Positions 33,833-43,573 are shown, counted from the first letter of the stretch. The stretch: 64,000 bases of DNA from Clostridium bornimense (GCF_000577895.1 NZ_HG917868.1:744001-808000), one strand, 5' to 3'. Notes: generated from the letters alone by a model not told the origin. Program-made: numbers and translations.

Positions 33833-34783
33833 TTATATTAAATTATAAGATCTTAATATAAATATCCAAAATGTTAATGTTATAGAGCTTAGAAGAGTAG
33901 TTAAGACTACGATACTAGAAGTCAAAACACCATCATTATTCATATTCTTAGCCATTATATAACAGCTAGCCGTTGTAGGAGAAGCAAGCATAATTACAAG
34001 AGCTATTAGCTTTGCATCTGTAAAGCCCATTAATATAGCGATAGGTAAAAAAATAGCAGGTTGAAGTATAAGCTTTATTGCTGATGCAATGATTGTTGGC
34101 TTCAACTTTTTTAAGGCTTTTTTTCCTTCAAAGCCTGCACCAATAGCTATAAGAGCTAATGGGGATGCCATAACAGCAAGGTTATTTATAGTTTTATCAA
34201 TTATTATTGGGAATTTTATATCTATTAAGGACACAATAAGTCCTGCTATAATAGCAAGAATAATTGGATTCTTAGCAATGTTTATTAAAGAATCTTTAAT
34301 TTTATCTATAATATTTTCTGTAGATGAAGTAGAACCCTCTAAAGTAAGAACTATAACAGAATATATATTATATAAAGGTACCGTACCTATAATCATCAAT
34401 GGAGCCATGCCAGAGGTTCCACATATATTTTGAATAAAAGCTATTCCTAAAATAGCAGCACTGCTTCTAAAAGAGGCTTGTACAAAAGCACCTACCATAG
34501 ATTTATCTTTCATTAATATTTTAGTTAAAATCCATATTGAAAAAAAGCAGATAGTAGTTACAATGGCACAAAATAAAACATATTTCAAATCCCATGATTC
34601 CCGTATATTAGTTGTAGAAATATCATGGAATAAAAGAGCAGGTAATGTTATTGTAAAGTTAAATTTATTTGATACCTTAACAAATTCATCATTTAGAATT
34701 CCAATCTGTTTAAGTATATATCCTAGAACCATAAGTAAGAATATAGGAATTGTAGCATTTATACTATAAAAAAAACTATTCAT
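33833..34783 (-). CDS. AEC (auxin efflux carrier) family transporter
   Basis: A 316-aa membrane protein with about ten hydrophobic segments and the AEC layout of two five-helix halves. Landmarks include GYILKQIGILNDEFVKVSNK-type opening, VQASFRSSAAILGIAF (about 105-120) and MASPLALIAIGAGFEGKKAL (about 205-225). ATG 34783 has GGAGG upstream; the longer frame starts inside that site. Bacterial members export or import organic acids such as malate; substrate here unknown. Probably co-transcribed with the HAD gene. Confidence 0.9.
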   Translation of the reverse strand: MNSFFYSINATIPIFLLMVLGYILKQIGILNDEFVKVSNKFNFTITLPALLFHDISTTNIRESWDLKYVLFCAIVTTICFFSIWILTKILMKDKSMVGAFVQASFRSSAAILGIAFIQNICGTSGMAPLMIIGTVPLYNIYSVIVLTLEGSTSSTENIIDKIKDSLINIAKNPIILAIIAGLIVSLIDIKFPIIIDKTINNLAVMASPLALIAIGAGFEGKKALKKLKPTIIASAIKLILQPAIFLPIAILMGFTDAKLIALVIMLASPTTASCYIMAKNMNNDGVLTSSIVVLTTLLSSITLTFWIFILRSYNLI

Positions 34784-34971
34784 TTTTACCTCCATATTGT
34801 TAAATAAATTAGATTTTTATATTATAGCATATAAAGAAAAAATAGGAAAAAATCATATATAGATTTAATATATCAAGAGAATGTTAAATAGAACGATAGA
34901 TAAATTATAAGTACAAATGAGAAAGAGTAACTAATGATTACTAAGTTAACTTTTATTTTGGGGGCAATATT

Positions 34972-35397
34972 ATGAAATACTATTTTGAAGAAAAACTAAT
35001 GGTTTTTAAGCTTGAGGGGAAGGTTCATAAAAAAATTCTTTTGTATAATGCAAATTTTCATAGTCATATTAAAGTAAAGCATCCTGAAATGACTTTAAAA
35101 AAAATAGAAGGTATATTAAAGGATCCAGACTATGTGTTTAGAATGTCAAATAATAATCCTGAGTGTTATTATGAAAAGATAATTGGGGATCATAATTATA
35201 GGGTTGTTGTTTCAAGACGCAAAAAACATGTTAAAGAGGTAGTAACGGCATACAAAGTTAGTAATGAAGAAGAATTTACTATAAAGCATACTCATTGTAT
35301 ATATGATAGAAATAATAAGTTACACTATACAAAAATCAATGAAACGTTAGAAAATGATAAGGATTATTTTTATGAATTATTTAATGTCGTAAAATAA
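34972..35397 (+). CDS. Small protein with possible phage-type PBECR/RelE-like nuclease domain
   Basis: A 141-aa basic protein. The stretch HIKVKHPEMTLKKIEGILKD, then CYYEKIIGDHNYRVVVSRR and VVTAYKV resembles the Barnase-EndoU-ColicinE5/D-RelE-like (PBECR) nuclease fold: a conserved His early, helix, then two strands with Tyr and Arg. No antitoxin gene is adjacent, and it stands alone in chromosomal DNA. Assignment rests on pattern memory; substrate and activity are not established. Confidence 0.6.
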   Translation: MKYYFEEKLMVFKLEGKVHKKILLYNANFHSHIKVKHPEMTLKKIEGILKDPDYVFRMSNNNPECYYEKIIGDHNYRVVVSRRKKHVKEVVTAYKVSNEEEFTIKHTHCIYDRNNKLHYTKINETLENDKDYFYELFNVVK

Positions 35398-35584
35398 TTT
35401 ATACTATATTTAACAAAGGATGAAGTTTATGAAAAATGTATATTTAATAAAAAGTTTAAGTAGTTGATTTTTAAGTTATTAATAAGAACTTTTAGATCAA
35501 CTATTTCGTTGTTTATATAGTTAGATTAAATTTATTTAAACAAAATATGTAATAATTTTATAAAAAATAGTGTATACTAAAGGT

Positions 35585-35703
35585 AGATGGAATTTTCACA
35601 TCAAATAAGGAAGCATAATTGCTTCCTTATAGGATACTTTTATTTAGTATAGGGACTTTTCAAAGATAGGTTTAGGGCATATAACTTTGAAAGGTCTTTA
35701 TTT
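35585..35703 (+). ncRNA. Candidate small RNA ending in an intrinsic terminator
   Basis: In the gene-free stretch 35,398-35,703 there is a TATACT box at 35573-35578. It is followed by a perfect 11-bp hairpin with TAAT loop (ATAAGGAAGCA at 35605-35615) and then a 12-bp stem with 19-base loop (35654-35696) followed by TTTATTTTTATTT. No ORF lies between. Layout fits a sRNA of about 120 bases; the -35 is weak and no known RNA family is recognised. Upstream (35414-35520) lie a 15-codon ORF and another hairpin of unclear use. Confidence 0.4.
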
Positions 35704-35844
35704 TTATTTGAGGACGTTTATTAGTACATATGCAACAACACATATTATACCAAATAAAAATATCAAAATACTTAAGAATCTCTCATTCTTTGGGCTACAA
35801 CTAAAGTTGAATTTCTTGGTGCCGCTAATACCTGATATTTTCAT
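35704..35844 (-). CDS. 46-aa single-span membrane protein
   Basis: A short frame on the minus strand starts ATG 35844 with ATGGAGGAAACCT upstream, a strong ribosome site. Residues 1-25 are polar and basic (MKISGISGTKKFNFSCSPKN); residues 26-43 form one membrane helix (LSILIFLFGIIC onward); the end is NVLK. It converges on the candidate sRNA. No family is recognised; the good ribosome site and clean membrane segment argue that it is real. Confidence 0.6.
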   Translation of the reverse strand: MKISGISGTKKFNFSCSPKNERFLSILIFLFGIICVVAYVLINVLK

Positions 35845-36342
35845 ATAGGTTTCCTCCATTCTAAAGTCCATTTTCAAACCAAAATATTCTACAATTTAAC
35901 TTATAAATAAAAGATATGGGGACTTTAACATAATTTTTATTTTATAAGAATTCAGAAATACTTCAGTAAGTGAAATAATTAAGAATGGAAATAAATGAGG
36001 AATCTTTTATAAAATTTAATGAAAGCTCGAGTTGAATACGTTAACAATTAAATGTGAAATAAAAAATCAATTTAATTGTATAGTGGTTCATTAAATTTTT
36101 TTATTCTTTGCCCTAATAATATATTAACATATTTTACATAATATGTATGTAATTTGTAAAATATTTTTTTATTTTTTTTATAAAAAATTTTTAAATAGAA
36201 ACAGCTTCAATATTTATATTTTGATGTAAAATTATATATAAAAATGATATAATATACCTGTAAAATTTATCAACTAAGCAAAAGATAAATAATATATATT
36301 CTTAAGTTTGTTTATAAAATATTTTAAATGAAGGAGTTTTTT
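35845..36342. other. AT-rich intergenic stretch
   Basis: About 500 bases between the 46-aa membrane protein and the purine permease. I see no ORF with a ribosome site, no purine riboswitch signature and no clear hairpin; it presumably carries promoters for both genes. Confidence 0.5.
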
Positions 36343-37776
36343 ATGGAAAAGTTTTTTAAACTAAAAGAAAATGGGACAACCATTTCAACAGAAGTTATGG
36401 CTGGTATCACTACATTTTTTGCAATGGCATACATAATTTTTGTAAATCCATCAATGTTAAGCCTTGCAGGTACAGCAGATAATCCAATGCCTACAGGAGC
36501 AGTTTTCTTAGCTACAATAATTTCTGCAGCTATAGGTACTTTGGTAATGGGGCTTTTTGCCAATGTTCCATATGCTCAAGCACCAGGTATGGGATTAAAT
36601 GCATTCTTTACCTTTACTGTTTGTGGAGCTTTAGGATTCACATGGCAACAAGCATTAGCTATGGTATTTATTTGTGGCTTAATTAATGTAACTATAACTA
36701 TTACAAAGATTCGTAAATTAATTATTAAAGCAATACCAGAAAGCATACAACATGCTATCAGTGGAGGAATTGGTATATTTATTGCTTATATTGGAGTGAA
36801 AAATGCAGGACTTATAAATTTTACATCAGATCCAGGGACTTATACAGTTTTAGAAAGTGGAACATCTGTAGCTAATAGTAGTGCAGTTCCAGCTCTTGTT
36901 AATTTCAATACACCAGCTGTTATTTTATCATTAATCGGAATTATTCTTATGGTGGTTCTTTTAATTTTTAAAGTAAAAGGAGCAATTATCATTGGGATAG
37001 CAGTTACTACAATATTAGGAATACCATTAGGTGTTGTTGATTTATCTGCTATAAATACTACAACAGGATTAGGAGATTCATTTAGACAATTATCAGATAC
37101 TTTTTGTGTTGCTTTTGGTGATAAAGGATTATTATCTTTATTTAAGGATACTTCACAAATACCTTTAGTATTAATCACAATATTTGCATTTAGTTTATCA
37201 GATACTTTTGATACAATAGGAACTTTTATCGGTACAGGTCGTCGTACAGGAATATTTAGTGAAGAAGATCAAAAAGCTCTTGAGGATGGAAAAGGGTTTA
37301 AATCTAAGATGGATAAAGCATTATTTGCAGATTCAATTGCTACATCAGTTGGAGCTATTTTAGGTACTTCAAACACTACTACTTATGTTGAAAGTGCAGC
37401 AGGAATAGGAGCAGGAGGTCGTACAGGACTAACATCTGTAGTTACAGCCATATTATTTTTACTAAGTATGTTTTTATCACCTGTTATAGGAATTGTGCCA
37501 TCTCAAGCAACAGCACCAGCATTAATTGTAGTAGGAATTATGATGTTATCTTCATTTAAGGAAATAAAATGGGATGATTTAGAAGAGGCTATTCCAGCAT
37601 TCTTTGCTGCTATATTTATGTCATTTTGTTATAGTATATCATATGGAATTGCATCAGGATTTATTTTTTATTGTATAGTAAAAACTTGCAAAGGAAAAGC
37701 AAAAGAAATTCATCCAATTTTATGGGTATGTACAGGATTATTTATAATAAACTTTGCTATTTTAGCAATTTTATAA
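36343..37776 (+). CDS. AzgA/NCS2-type adenine-guanine-hypoxanthine permease
   Basis: A 477-aa membrane protein with about 13 hydrophobic segments. Family motifs: TTFFAMAYIIFVNPSML (about 24-40), QAPGMGLNAFFTFTV (about 80-94), FSLSDTFDTIGTFIGTGRR (about 283-301) and GTSNTTTYVESAAGIGAGGR (about 340-360). These are the proton-coupled purine uptake transporters (AzgA, PbuG/PbuO, GhxP). AAGGAG precedes ATG 36343. No purine riboswitch is visible in its leader. Confidence 0.92.
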   Translation: MEKFFKLKENGTTISTEVMAGITTFFAMAYIIFVNPSMLSLAGTADNPMPTGAVFLATIISAAIGTLVMGLFANVPYAQAPGMGLNAFFTFTVCGALGFTWQQALAMVFICGLINVTITITKIRKLIIKAIPESIQHAISGGIGIFIAYIGVKNAGLINFTSDPGTYTVLESGTSVANSSAVPALVNFNTPAVILSLIGIILMVVLLIFKVKGAIIIGIAVTTILGIPLGVVDLSAINTTTGLGDSFRQLSDTFCVAFGDKGLLSLFKDTSQIPLVLITIFAFSLSDTFDTIGTFIGTGRRTGIFSEEDQKALEDGKGFKSKMDKALFADSIATSVGAILGTSNTTTYVESAAGIGAGGRTGLTSVVTAILFLLSMFLSPVIGIVPSQATAPALIVVGIMMLSSFKEIKWDDLEEAIPAFFAAIFMSFCYSISYGIASGFIFYCIVKTCKGKAKEIHPILWVCTGLFIINFAILAIL

Positions 37777-37815
37777 ATGGAGTATAATTTTAAAATTTAA
37801 TTATTTATAAAATAA

Positions 37816-37864
37816 GGAACTGAAACACAAGGTCATAGGACTTATTGTGGTTCAGTTTTTTTAT
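37816..37864 (+). terminator. Terminator after purine permease
   Basis: AACTGAAACACAA pairs with TTGTGGTTCAGTT, followed by TTTTTTT. Confidence 0.85.
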
Positions 37865-37935
37865 TTTTCACTTGTTTCTAAGAATGGTTAAAGAAGAGAT
37901 AGATAAAAATAAAGTTGAATTTTTTATTAAGGTTG

Positions 37936-37964
37936 TTGACATTAAATGAAAAAAGGAGTATATA
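37936..37964 (+). promoter_or_regulatory. Sigma-A promoter of htpG
   Basis: TTGACA (37936-37941), 17-base spacer, TATATA (37959-37964). The CIRCE element starts 12 bases past the -10. Confidence 0.8.
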
Positions 37965-37975
37965 AATTATAGAGG

Positions 37976-38002
37976 TTAGCACTCAACTAATTTGACTGCT
38001 AA
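37976..38002 (+). promoter_or_regulatory. CIRCE element (HrcA operator)
   Basis: TTAGCACTC (37976-37984), nine bases, GACTGCTAA (37994-38002): the consensus TTAGCACTC-N9-GAGTGCTAA with one mismatch. It overlaps the likely transcription start of htpG, so the heat-shock repressor HrcA probably controls this gene. Confidence 0.9.
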
Positions 38003-38044
38003 CAAAACGAGATTTAAGGGTCATATTGAAGGGAGAGGTTTAAC

Positions 38045-39922
38045 TTGGAAACTAAACAATTTAAAGCAGAATCAAAAAGATTATTAGATTTAATGATTAA
38101 CTCTATTTATACTCACAGAGAAATTTTTTTAAGAGAACTTATTTCAAATTCTAGCGATGCTATTGATAAAATTTATTATAAAGCATTAACAGATGATTCT
38201 ATTACTTTCGATAAAGATAACTATTATATAAAGATATATATAGATAAAGATAATAGAACTATAAAAATCTCTGATACTGGTATAGGTATGACAAAAGAAG
38301 AATTAGATGATAATCTTGGAGTTATAGCTAAAAGTGGTTCTTTAAAATTTAAGAAAGAAAATGATACTGAAGATGGTCATGATATAATTGGTCAATTTGG
38401 TGTAGGTTTCTATTCTGCATTTTTAGTAGCAGATACAGTAACAGTTATTAGTAAAGCTTTTGGTAGTGATGAAGCTTATAAATGGGAGTCAAAAGGGGTT
38501 GAAGGATATACAATAGAACCATGTGAAAAGGACTCTGCTGGTACGGATATAATTCTTAAGATAAAAGAAAATAATGAAGATGAAAATTATGATGAATATT
38601 TAGAAGAATATACAATTAAATCTATAATTAAAAAGTATTCTGATTTTATAAGATATCCTATTAAGATGGATGTTACAGAAAGAAAATTAAAAGAAGGTAC
38701 AGAAAATGAATATGAAGATATTATAGAAGAAAAAACTATAAATAGTAGAGTACCAATTTGGAGAAAAAATAAAAATGAATTGACTGATGAAGACTATGAT
38801 AATTTCTATGCTGAAAAGCATTATGGTTATGATAAGCCAATAAAACATATACATGTAAGTGTTGATGGAATGGTAAGTTATAATTCTATATTATATATTC
38901 CAGAAAAGACACCATATGATTTCTATACAAAAGATTATGAAAAAGGTCTAGAACTTTATTCTAATGGTGTTATGATAATGAATAAATGTTCTGATTTAGT
39001 CCCAGATTATTTTAGTTTTGTGAAAGGGATAGTAGATTCAGAAGATTTATCACTTAATATTTCCAGAGAAATATTACAACATGATAGACAATTAAAGCTT
39101 ATAGCTAAAAATATTAAAACACAAATCAAAAATGGATTATTAGATACATTAAAAAATGAAAGAGATAAGTATGAAAAATTCTATAATTCTTTCGGAAGAC
39201 AATTGAAATATGGTGTATATAGCGAATTCGGTGCTCATAAAGAGGATCTTCAAGATTTATTAATGTTCTATTCTTCAAAAGAAAAGAAGTTAGTAACATT
39301 AGATGAATATGTATCAAGAATGCCAGAAGATCAAAAATATATCTATTATGCAGCTGGAGAATCTATTGAAAGAATAGAAAAATTACCACAAACTGAAATG
39401 GTATCTGATAAAGGTTATGAAATTTTATACTTTACAGAAGACATCGATGAATTCGCAATTAGAATGTTAATGTCATATAAGGAAAAAGAATTTAAGTCAG
39501 TATCTAGTGGAGATTTAGGTATTGAAGATAAAGATCAAGAAGTAACTGAAAGTGAAGAAAAAGAAAATAAAGACTTATTTGAATCTATGAAAACTATTCT
39601 AGATGGTAAAGTTAAGACTGTTAAAGCTTCAAAGAGAATGAAGAAATATCCAGTTTGTTTATCAAATGAAGGAGATCTTACTATAGAGATGGAAAAAGTC
39701 TTAAATTCTATGCCTAATAATGAAAATGTAAAAGCAGAAAAGGTACTAGAAATTAATATAAATCATGATGTGTTTAAATCTTTAAAAGAAGCTTATGACA
39801 ATGATAAAGATAAATTTAATTTATATACAAATGTTTTATATAATCAAGCATTACTTATAGAAGGATTACCAATAAATGATCCAGTTGAATTTACTAATAA
39901 TATATGTAAGATAATGAAATAA
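38045..39922 (+). CDS. htpG: Molecular chaperone HtpG (Hsp90)
   Basis: ATP-dependent cytosolic chaperone. The 625-aa protein has the GHKL ATPase domain at 1-215: [12 protein letters not shown] (about 28-39) with the ATP-Mg Asn, [11 protein letters not shown] (about 78-88) and [15 protein letters not shown] (about 117-131). The middle domain carries [14 protein letters not shown] (about 337-350), and the C-terminal dimerisation domain follows. The start is TTG with GAAGGGAGAGG upstream. Bacterial htpG is not always under HrcA; here a CIRCE site is present. Confidence 0.95.
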   Translation: METKQFKAESKRLLDLMINSIYTHREIFLRELISNSSDAIDKIYYKALTDDSITFDKDNYYIKIYIDKDNRTIKISDTGIGMTKEELDDNLGVIAKSGSLKFKKENDTEDGHDIIGQFGVGFYSAFLVADTVTVISKAFGSDEAYKWESKGVEGYTIEPCEKDSAGTDIILKIKENNEDENYDEYLEEYTIKSIIKKYSDFIRYPIKMDVTERKLKEGTENEYEDIIEEKTINSRVPIWRKNKNELTDEDYDNFYAEKHYGYDKPIKHIHVSVDGMVSYNSILYIPEKTPYDFYTKDYEKGLELYSNGVMIMNKCSDLVPDYFSFVKGIVDSEDLSLNISREILQHDRQLKLIAKNIKTQIKNGLLDTLKNERDKYEKFYNSFGRQLKYGVYSEFGAHKEDLQDLLMFYSSKEKKLVTLDEYVSRMPEDQKYIYYAAGESIERIEKLPQTEMVSDKGYEILYFTEDIDEFAIRMLMSYKEKEFKSVSSGDLGIEDKDQEVTESEEKENKDLFESMKTILDGKVKTVKASKRMKKYPVCLSNEGDLTIEMEKVLNSMPNNENVKAEKVLEININHDVFKSLKEAYDNDKDKFNLYTNVLYNQALLIEGLPINDPVEFTNNICKIMK

Positions 39923-39926
39923 TGCT

Positions 39927-39977
39927 AAAGGAGGCTGTCACAATACGATTAAATTTCGTGAGTGCCAGCCTTTTTAA
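39927..39977 (+). terminator. Terminator after htpG, dispersed-family hairpin
   Basis: AAAGGAGGCTGTCAC pairs with GTGCCAGCCTTT around CGATTAAATTTCG, followed by TTTTT. Its sequence is closely related to the hairpins at 44,865 and 51,266. Confidence 0.85.
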
Positions 39978-40014
39978 CATATAGTAATTAGAGAATAAGT
40001 AAGAGGGACTAGTT

Positions 40015-40077
40015 ATGGATGAAATTTCTTTAGAGAATTTCTTAGCTTATAAGTATTGTGTCATCAGTTTGTTATAA
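40015..40077 (+). pseudogene. Possible remnant of a gene start
   Basis: ATG 40015 opens a 20-codon frame, MDEISLENFLAYKYCVISLL, that stops abruptly. The first residues resemble the start of clostridial S9-family peptidases (xISLENFLxYK), so this may be the leftover of a deleted gene. The 360 bases after it contain only a terminator-like stem (AGATCTG/CAGATCT, 40146-40185). Weak evidence. Confidence 0.25.
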
Positions 40078-40440
40078 AAATTTATTTTATAATTTATAGG
40101 ATAATGCAGTGTTGTATGTGGCTAATGAAAGCTACCTTTCATATAGATCTGTTATTGCTAATATAAGTAGTAGCAGATCTATTTATTTTAATTGATTTCT
40201 ATTAAGAATTGTGAAATGCGAATTATCATAAATCTTTTTTGTAATGTAAGTTGTTATTAAGATAATGTTAATAAATTATTAATATAGTTATGATATAATA
40301 TTTTAGAAAATTTCTACTAATATAAAATGTTTGTCTGTCACTATATTACAAAAATAAACAAAAATTGTGGGAAAATACATAAAACTGTAGTATTATGTAT
40401 TTGTGGATTAATAATAATTTATTAAGAAGGAGAATAACAA

Positions 40441-41669
40441 TGAAGTTAAAAAAGAGATTGATTTCTTTAGGTCTATGTGTTGCCCTTGTACTTGGAAGTA
40501 GTACAGTAGCTTTTGCAGATGGTTCTAGAGTAGTAACATTAGGTGCAAATTTAAATGAAGAACAAAAAGAGAAAATGTTAAAATATTTTGGTGTAGAAGA
40601 AAACGAAGTAGTGGTATTAGAAGTTAACAATGAAGAAGAAAGACAATACTTAGAAGGAGTTGCTTCAGAAGCACAAATTGGGACAAAGACTTTTTCATGT
40701 TCATATGTAGAACCAAAAGAAGCCGGAAATGGTATAAATGTAAAGACTGCCAATGTTACATGGGTAACAAGTTCTATGGTAGCAACAACACTTTCAACAG
40801 CTGGTTTAACTGATGCAGATTGTGTAATTGCAAGTCCATTTGCAGTATCAGGTACAGGTGCATTAACAGGTATAATGAAAGCATTTGAAGATGCTACAGG
40901 AGAAAAATTAGATGAAGAGAAGAAAGAATTAGCTTGTGAGGAGTTAATTACTACCGGTGATTTAGGTGATGAGATTGGTCAAGAAAAAGCAACAGGAGTA
41001 ATTAACGATATAAAGACAGAGATAATAAAAAATGGTACAAGCGATACAAATCAAATAGCTGAAACTATAAATAATGTAACGAATAACTATAATGTAACAT
41101 TGACTGATGAACAGCAAGCACAGATTCAATCATTGATGGAAAAAATAGCAGAGCAAGATTATGACTATAAAGAAATGAAAGATACATTAAAGGGCATAGG
41201 AAAAACAATATCTGATAAATTAGATGCTATGGGTGAAAAAGTAGACAAAGGATTTTTTGATGGAATGAAAGACTGGTTCTCTGGAATAGGAGAATGGTTT
41301 ACAGGAATATTTAATAGTAATGATAAAGACTCAGGAATTTTAGGAGAAACTAATGATAGCGTTCTTGGAGACAATGTAAAAATTGATTCTACTGATGATA
41401 CAACTGTTAATGTTGAATCAAATACGGAAGACTCAAATGGAAGTGAAGAAGGATTTTTCAAAAAGATTTGGAACTGGTTCACAGGATTATTTAATGGTGA
41501 AGATAGTAGCGATGTAGAAGATACAAATGAAACAAATAATGATTCTACTGAAGAAAGTATCGATAATACAAACAGCAATTCTACTGAAGAAAGTACAGAT
41601 AATGAAGATAACAACATAGATAGTGGAACTACTAATGATGAAGACTCAAACAATGAAATTACAGAATAG
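40441..41669 (+). CDS. Secreted DUF1002-family protein
   Basis: A 409-aa exported protein: signal peptide at 1-25 (LISLGLCVALVLGSSTVAFA), then a DUF1002 domain (about 30-265) with VVTLGANLNEEQKEKMLKYF and WVTSSMVATTLSTAGLTDADC. Two short aromatic amphipathic helices follow (DWFSGIGEWFTGIFN and KIWNWFTGLFN), each before a spacer. The final 60 residues are an Asn/Asp/Glu/Ser/Thr-rich low-complexity tail with STEES repeats. No sortase signal. It is monocistronic with a strong terminator. Function of DUF1002 is unknown; the paired helices could touch membranes. Confidence 0.87.
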
Positions 41670-41679
41670 ATAGCATTGA

Positions 41680-41713
41680 AGCTCCAAAATAAGTTTTATT
41701 TTGGAGCAGTTTT
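41680..41713 (+). terminator. Terminator after DUF1002 gene
   Basis: GCTCCAAAATAA pairs with TTATTTTGGAGC, followed by AGTTTTAT. Confidence 0.85.
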
Positions 41714-41860
41714 ATATTAAAGGAATAAAAGGTTATTATTAATAATGCTCAAGATAAAAAATGTAAAAAATAAATAAATATGGATAATAGATATTGAATG
41801 AATGTAAAAAAATGCTATAATAATATATACAAAGTAGTTATATTTGATTGGGGTGAATAT

Positions 41861-42580
41861 ATGGGTGGAGAATATAATTGCAATGAAGTAATAGATATTA
41901 TAAACATTTTGAATAAACATAATGCTGGAAGTAAATTAAGTTTAGAATATATAATGACATGTTTAAATAGATATGAAAAAGTAGCAAAGGAATTATCAGA
42001 TGAAGACGATGATATAAGAGATTGGATTATCATTGGAGATGTACTTTATAATATTTCAAATTATTATTTAGGATACAAAAGTAAATATGATAAAGATAAA
42101 TATGTTATGGATCGGATATTTAAAGATTTATACATATTAGAGATACATTTGGATAAAATAAAAATAGGAAGAAAGTTTAATAAAAAACTAATAAAGAAAT
42201 TTATTAGCAATCTTAAAATTTTTAATAAAGAAGAAGTTTTATTAAAACGAATTAATATTAATAGATTTTATTATGATAACATTGATAATAATGATGAAAT
42301 AAAAAAAATATTGGATAAATATTTAAAATATAAAATTATAGATGAAGAAATTGAAATTCATAAAAAGGAATTTTATTTATTTATAGAGATGTGGAAAGAT
42401 AGTAAGATAAAATCTCTTCTAAAATATGATACAGAGTTATATTTTAGATTAATAAGTATATTTGAAAAATTAGACTATTTAAAAGATGAAGAAGTTACTA
42501 AAGAAAATTTAAGAAGACAAATATCAATTATTGATAAGGAATTATATCCATTATTAGATGAATATACTAATAGTAAGTAG
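41861..42580 (+). CDS. Hypothetical helical protein
   Basis: A 239-aa, very Lys/Asp/Ile-rich, all-helical protein. ATG 41861 has GGGGTGA eight bases upstream; the in-frame ATG at 41798 has none. Residues 35-60 include LSDEDDDIRDWIIIGDVLYN. No motif or family is recognised. The HD-domain gene follows 16 bases later, so they probably share a transcript. Confidence 0.75.
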   Translation: MGGEYNCNEVIDIINILNKHNAGSKLSLEYIMTCLNRYEKVAKELSDEDDDIRDWIIIGDVLYNISNYYLGYKSKYDKDKYVMDRIFKDLYILEIHLDKIKIGRKFNKKLIKKFISNLKIFNKEEVLLKRININRFYYDNIDNNDEIKKILDKYLKYKIIDEEIEIHKKEFYLFIEMWKDSKIKSLLKYDTELYFRLISIFEKLDYLKDEEVTKENLRRQISIIDKELYPLLDEYTNSK

Positions 42581-42596
42581 AATGAGGGTTTGATAT

Positions 42597-43070
42597 ATGC
42601 TATTAAAAGAAAAAGAAATAGATTATTATATGGAATGTATAGAAGAATTCATGGAATTAGAAGAGTTTAGGTCCATGAATACATTTATTCAACATGGAAA
42701 AGTATCTTGTCTTGAACATAGTTTATCTGTAGCATATTATAGCTATTTTCTAAGTAGAAAATTTCATATTAATGTTGATGCTAGAAGTCTTATTAGAGGA
42801 GCTGCATTACATGATTTCTTTTTGTATGATTGGCATATAAAAGAAGGGCGTAAAAAATGGCATGGATTTAGACATCCTAAAATAGCATATGATAATGCTA
42901 TTAAATATTTTGATATAAACGATACGGAAAGAGATATAATATTAAAACATATGTGGCCGTTAACAATTAAAATACCTAGATCTAAAGAAGCATTTATTGT
43001 ATCATTAGTTGATAAGATATGTTCTATTGCAGAAACATTTAGGATATATCCATCTTTGATTTCTCCATAA
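42597..43070 (+). CDS. HD-domain phosphohydrolase-like protein
   Basis: A 157-aa protein with the HD superfamily metal-binding pattern: His41 (CLEHSLSVAYYSYF), His72-Asp73 (ALHDFFLYDWH), His in RHPKIAYDNA, and Asp in LVDKICS near 140. These are mostly nucleotide or phosphate ester hydrolases; the substrate is unknown. GAGGG precedes ATG 42597. Likely in an operon with the preceding hypothetical gene. Confidence 0.85.
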   Translation: MLLKEKEIDYYMECIEEFMELEEFRSMNTFIQHGKVSCLEHSLSVAYYSYFLSRKFHINVDARSLIRGAALHDFFLYDWHIKEGRKKWHGFRHPKIAYDNAIKYFDINDTERDIILKHMWPLTIKIPRSKEAFIVSLVDKICSIAETFRIYPSLISP

Positions 43071-43177
43071 ACAAGAATATTATAATAACAAAAAAATCTT
43101 CATATGTTTATGTATATGAATAATAAATGATAACTTGGAAAAGATAATACCACAAAAGTAATTTGGAGGTGTTATTT

Positions 43178-43477
43178 ATGGATGAGAATCATGATGGAAT
43201 GATGGGGGGATTACCTGTTAATATTAACAAAGAAGTACCTACAGCCAGCAGTGATGCTAAGTCAATAACAGCTTTGATAAAACATTCAGGAGATGTGATA
43301 GGGTATCAACTTTCAGATGGTGCTAAGGTGTCAAAAGAAGAAGCTATTAATATAGCTAGGTCTGGAGGAATATCTGGGGTAGCTATAAGTACTAGAAATG
43401 GAGAAGAATATTTAAGAAGTTTGCCAGATCAAAGTGAAGGTAATAATTTAAGTTCTTTACCATCTATAAAAGAATAA
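43178..43477 (+). CDS. DUF3892 protein
   Basis: A 99-aa protein. Residues 28-80 contain ITALIKHSGDVIGYQLSDG and SKEEAINIARSGGISGVAIS, the DUF3892 pattern of small Firmicute proteins of unknown role. GGAGGTG precedes ATG 43178. Monocistronic, closed by a terminator. Confidence 0.87.
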   Translation: MDENHDGMMGGLPVNINKEVPTASSDAKSITALIKHSGDVIGYQLSDGAKVSKEEAINIARSGGISGVAISTRNGEEYLRSLPDQSEGNNLSSLPSIKE

Positions 43478-43488
43478 AGGTAGTTATA

Positions 43489-43524
43489 CTAACCGTAGAT
43501 TTAATAAAATCTACGGTTATTTTA
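43489..43524 (+). terminator. Terminator after DUF3892 gene
   Basis: AACCGTAGATTT pairs with AAATCTACGGTT around AATA, then ATTTTAA. Confidence 0.85.
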
Positions 43525-43573
43525 AAATCAATGTTATAATATTACATAAACAATATAAAAAGGGGGCTATTCA

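Noticed and set aside
36000-36342. Purine riboswitch before the AzgA-type permease
   Set aside because: The conserved core bases of the purine aptamer are absent; the region is plain AT-rich DNA.
43540-43573. SAM riboswitch expected before metY
   Set aside because: The short leader has no S-box core; only the metN leader at 63,063 carries one.
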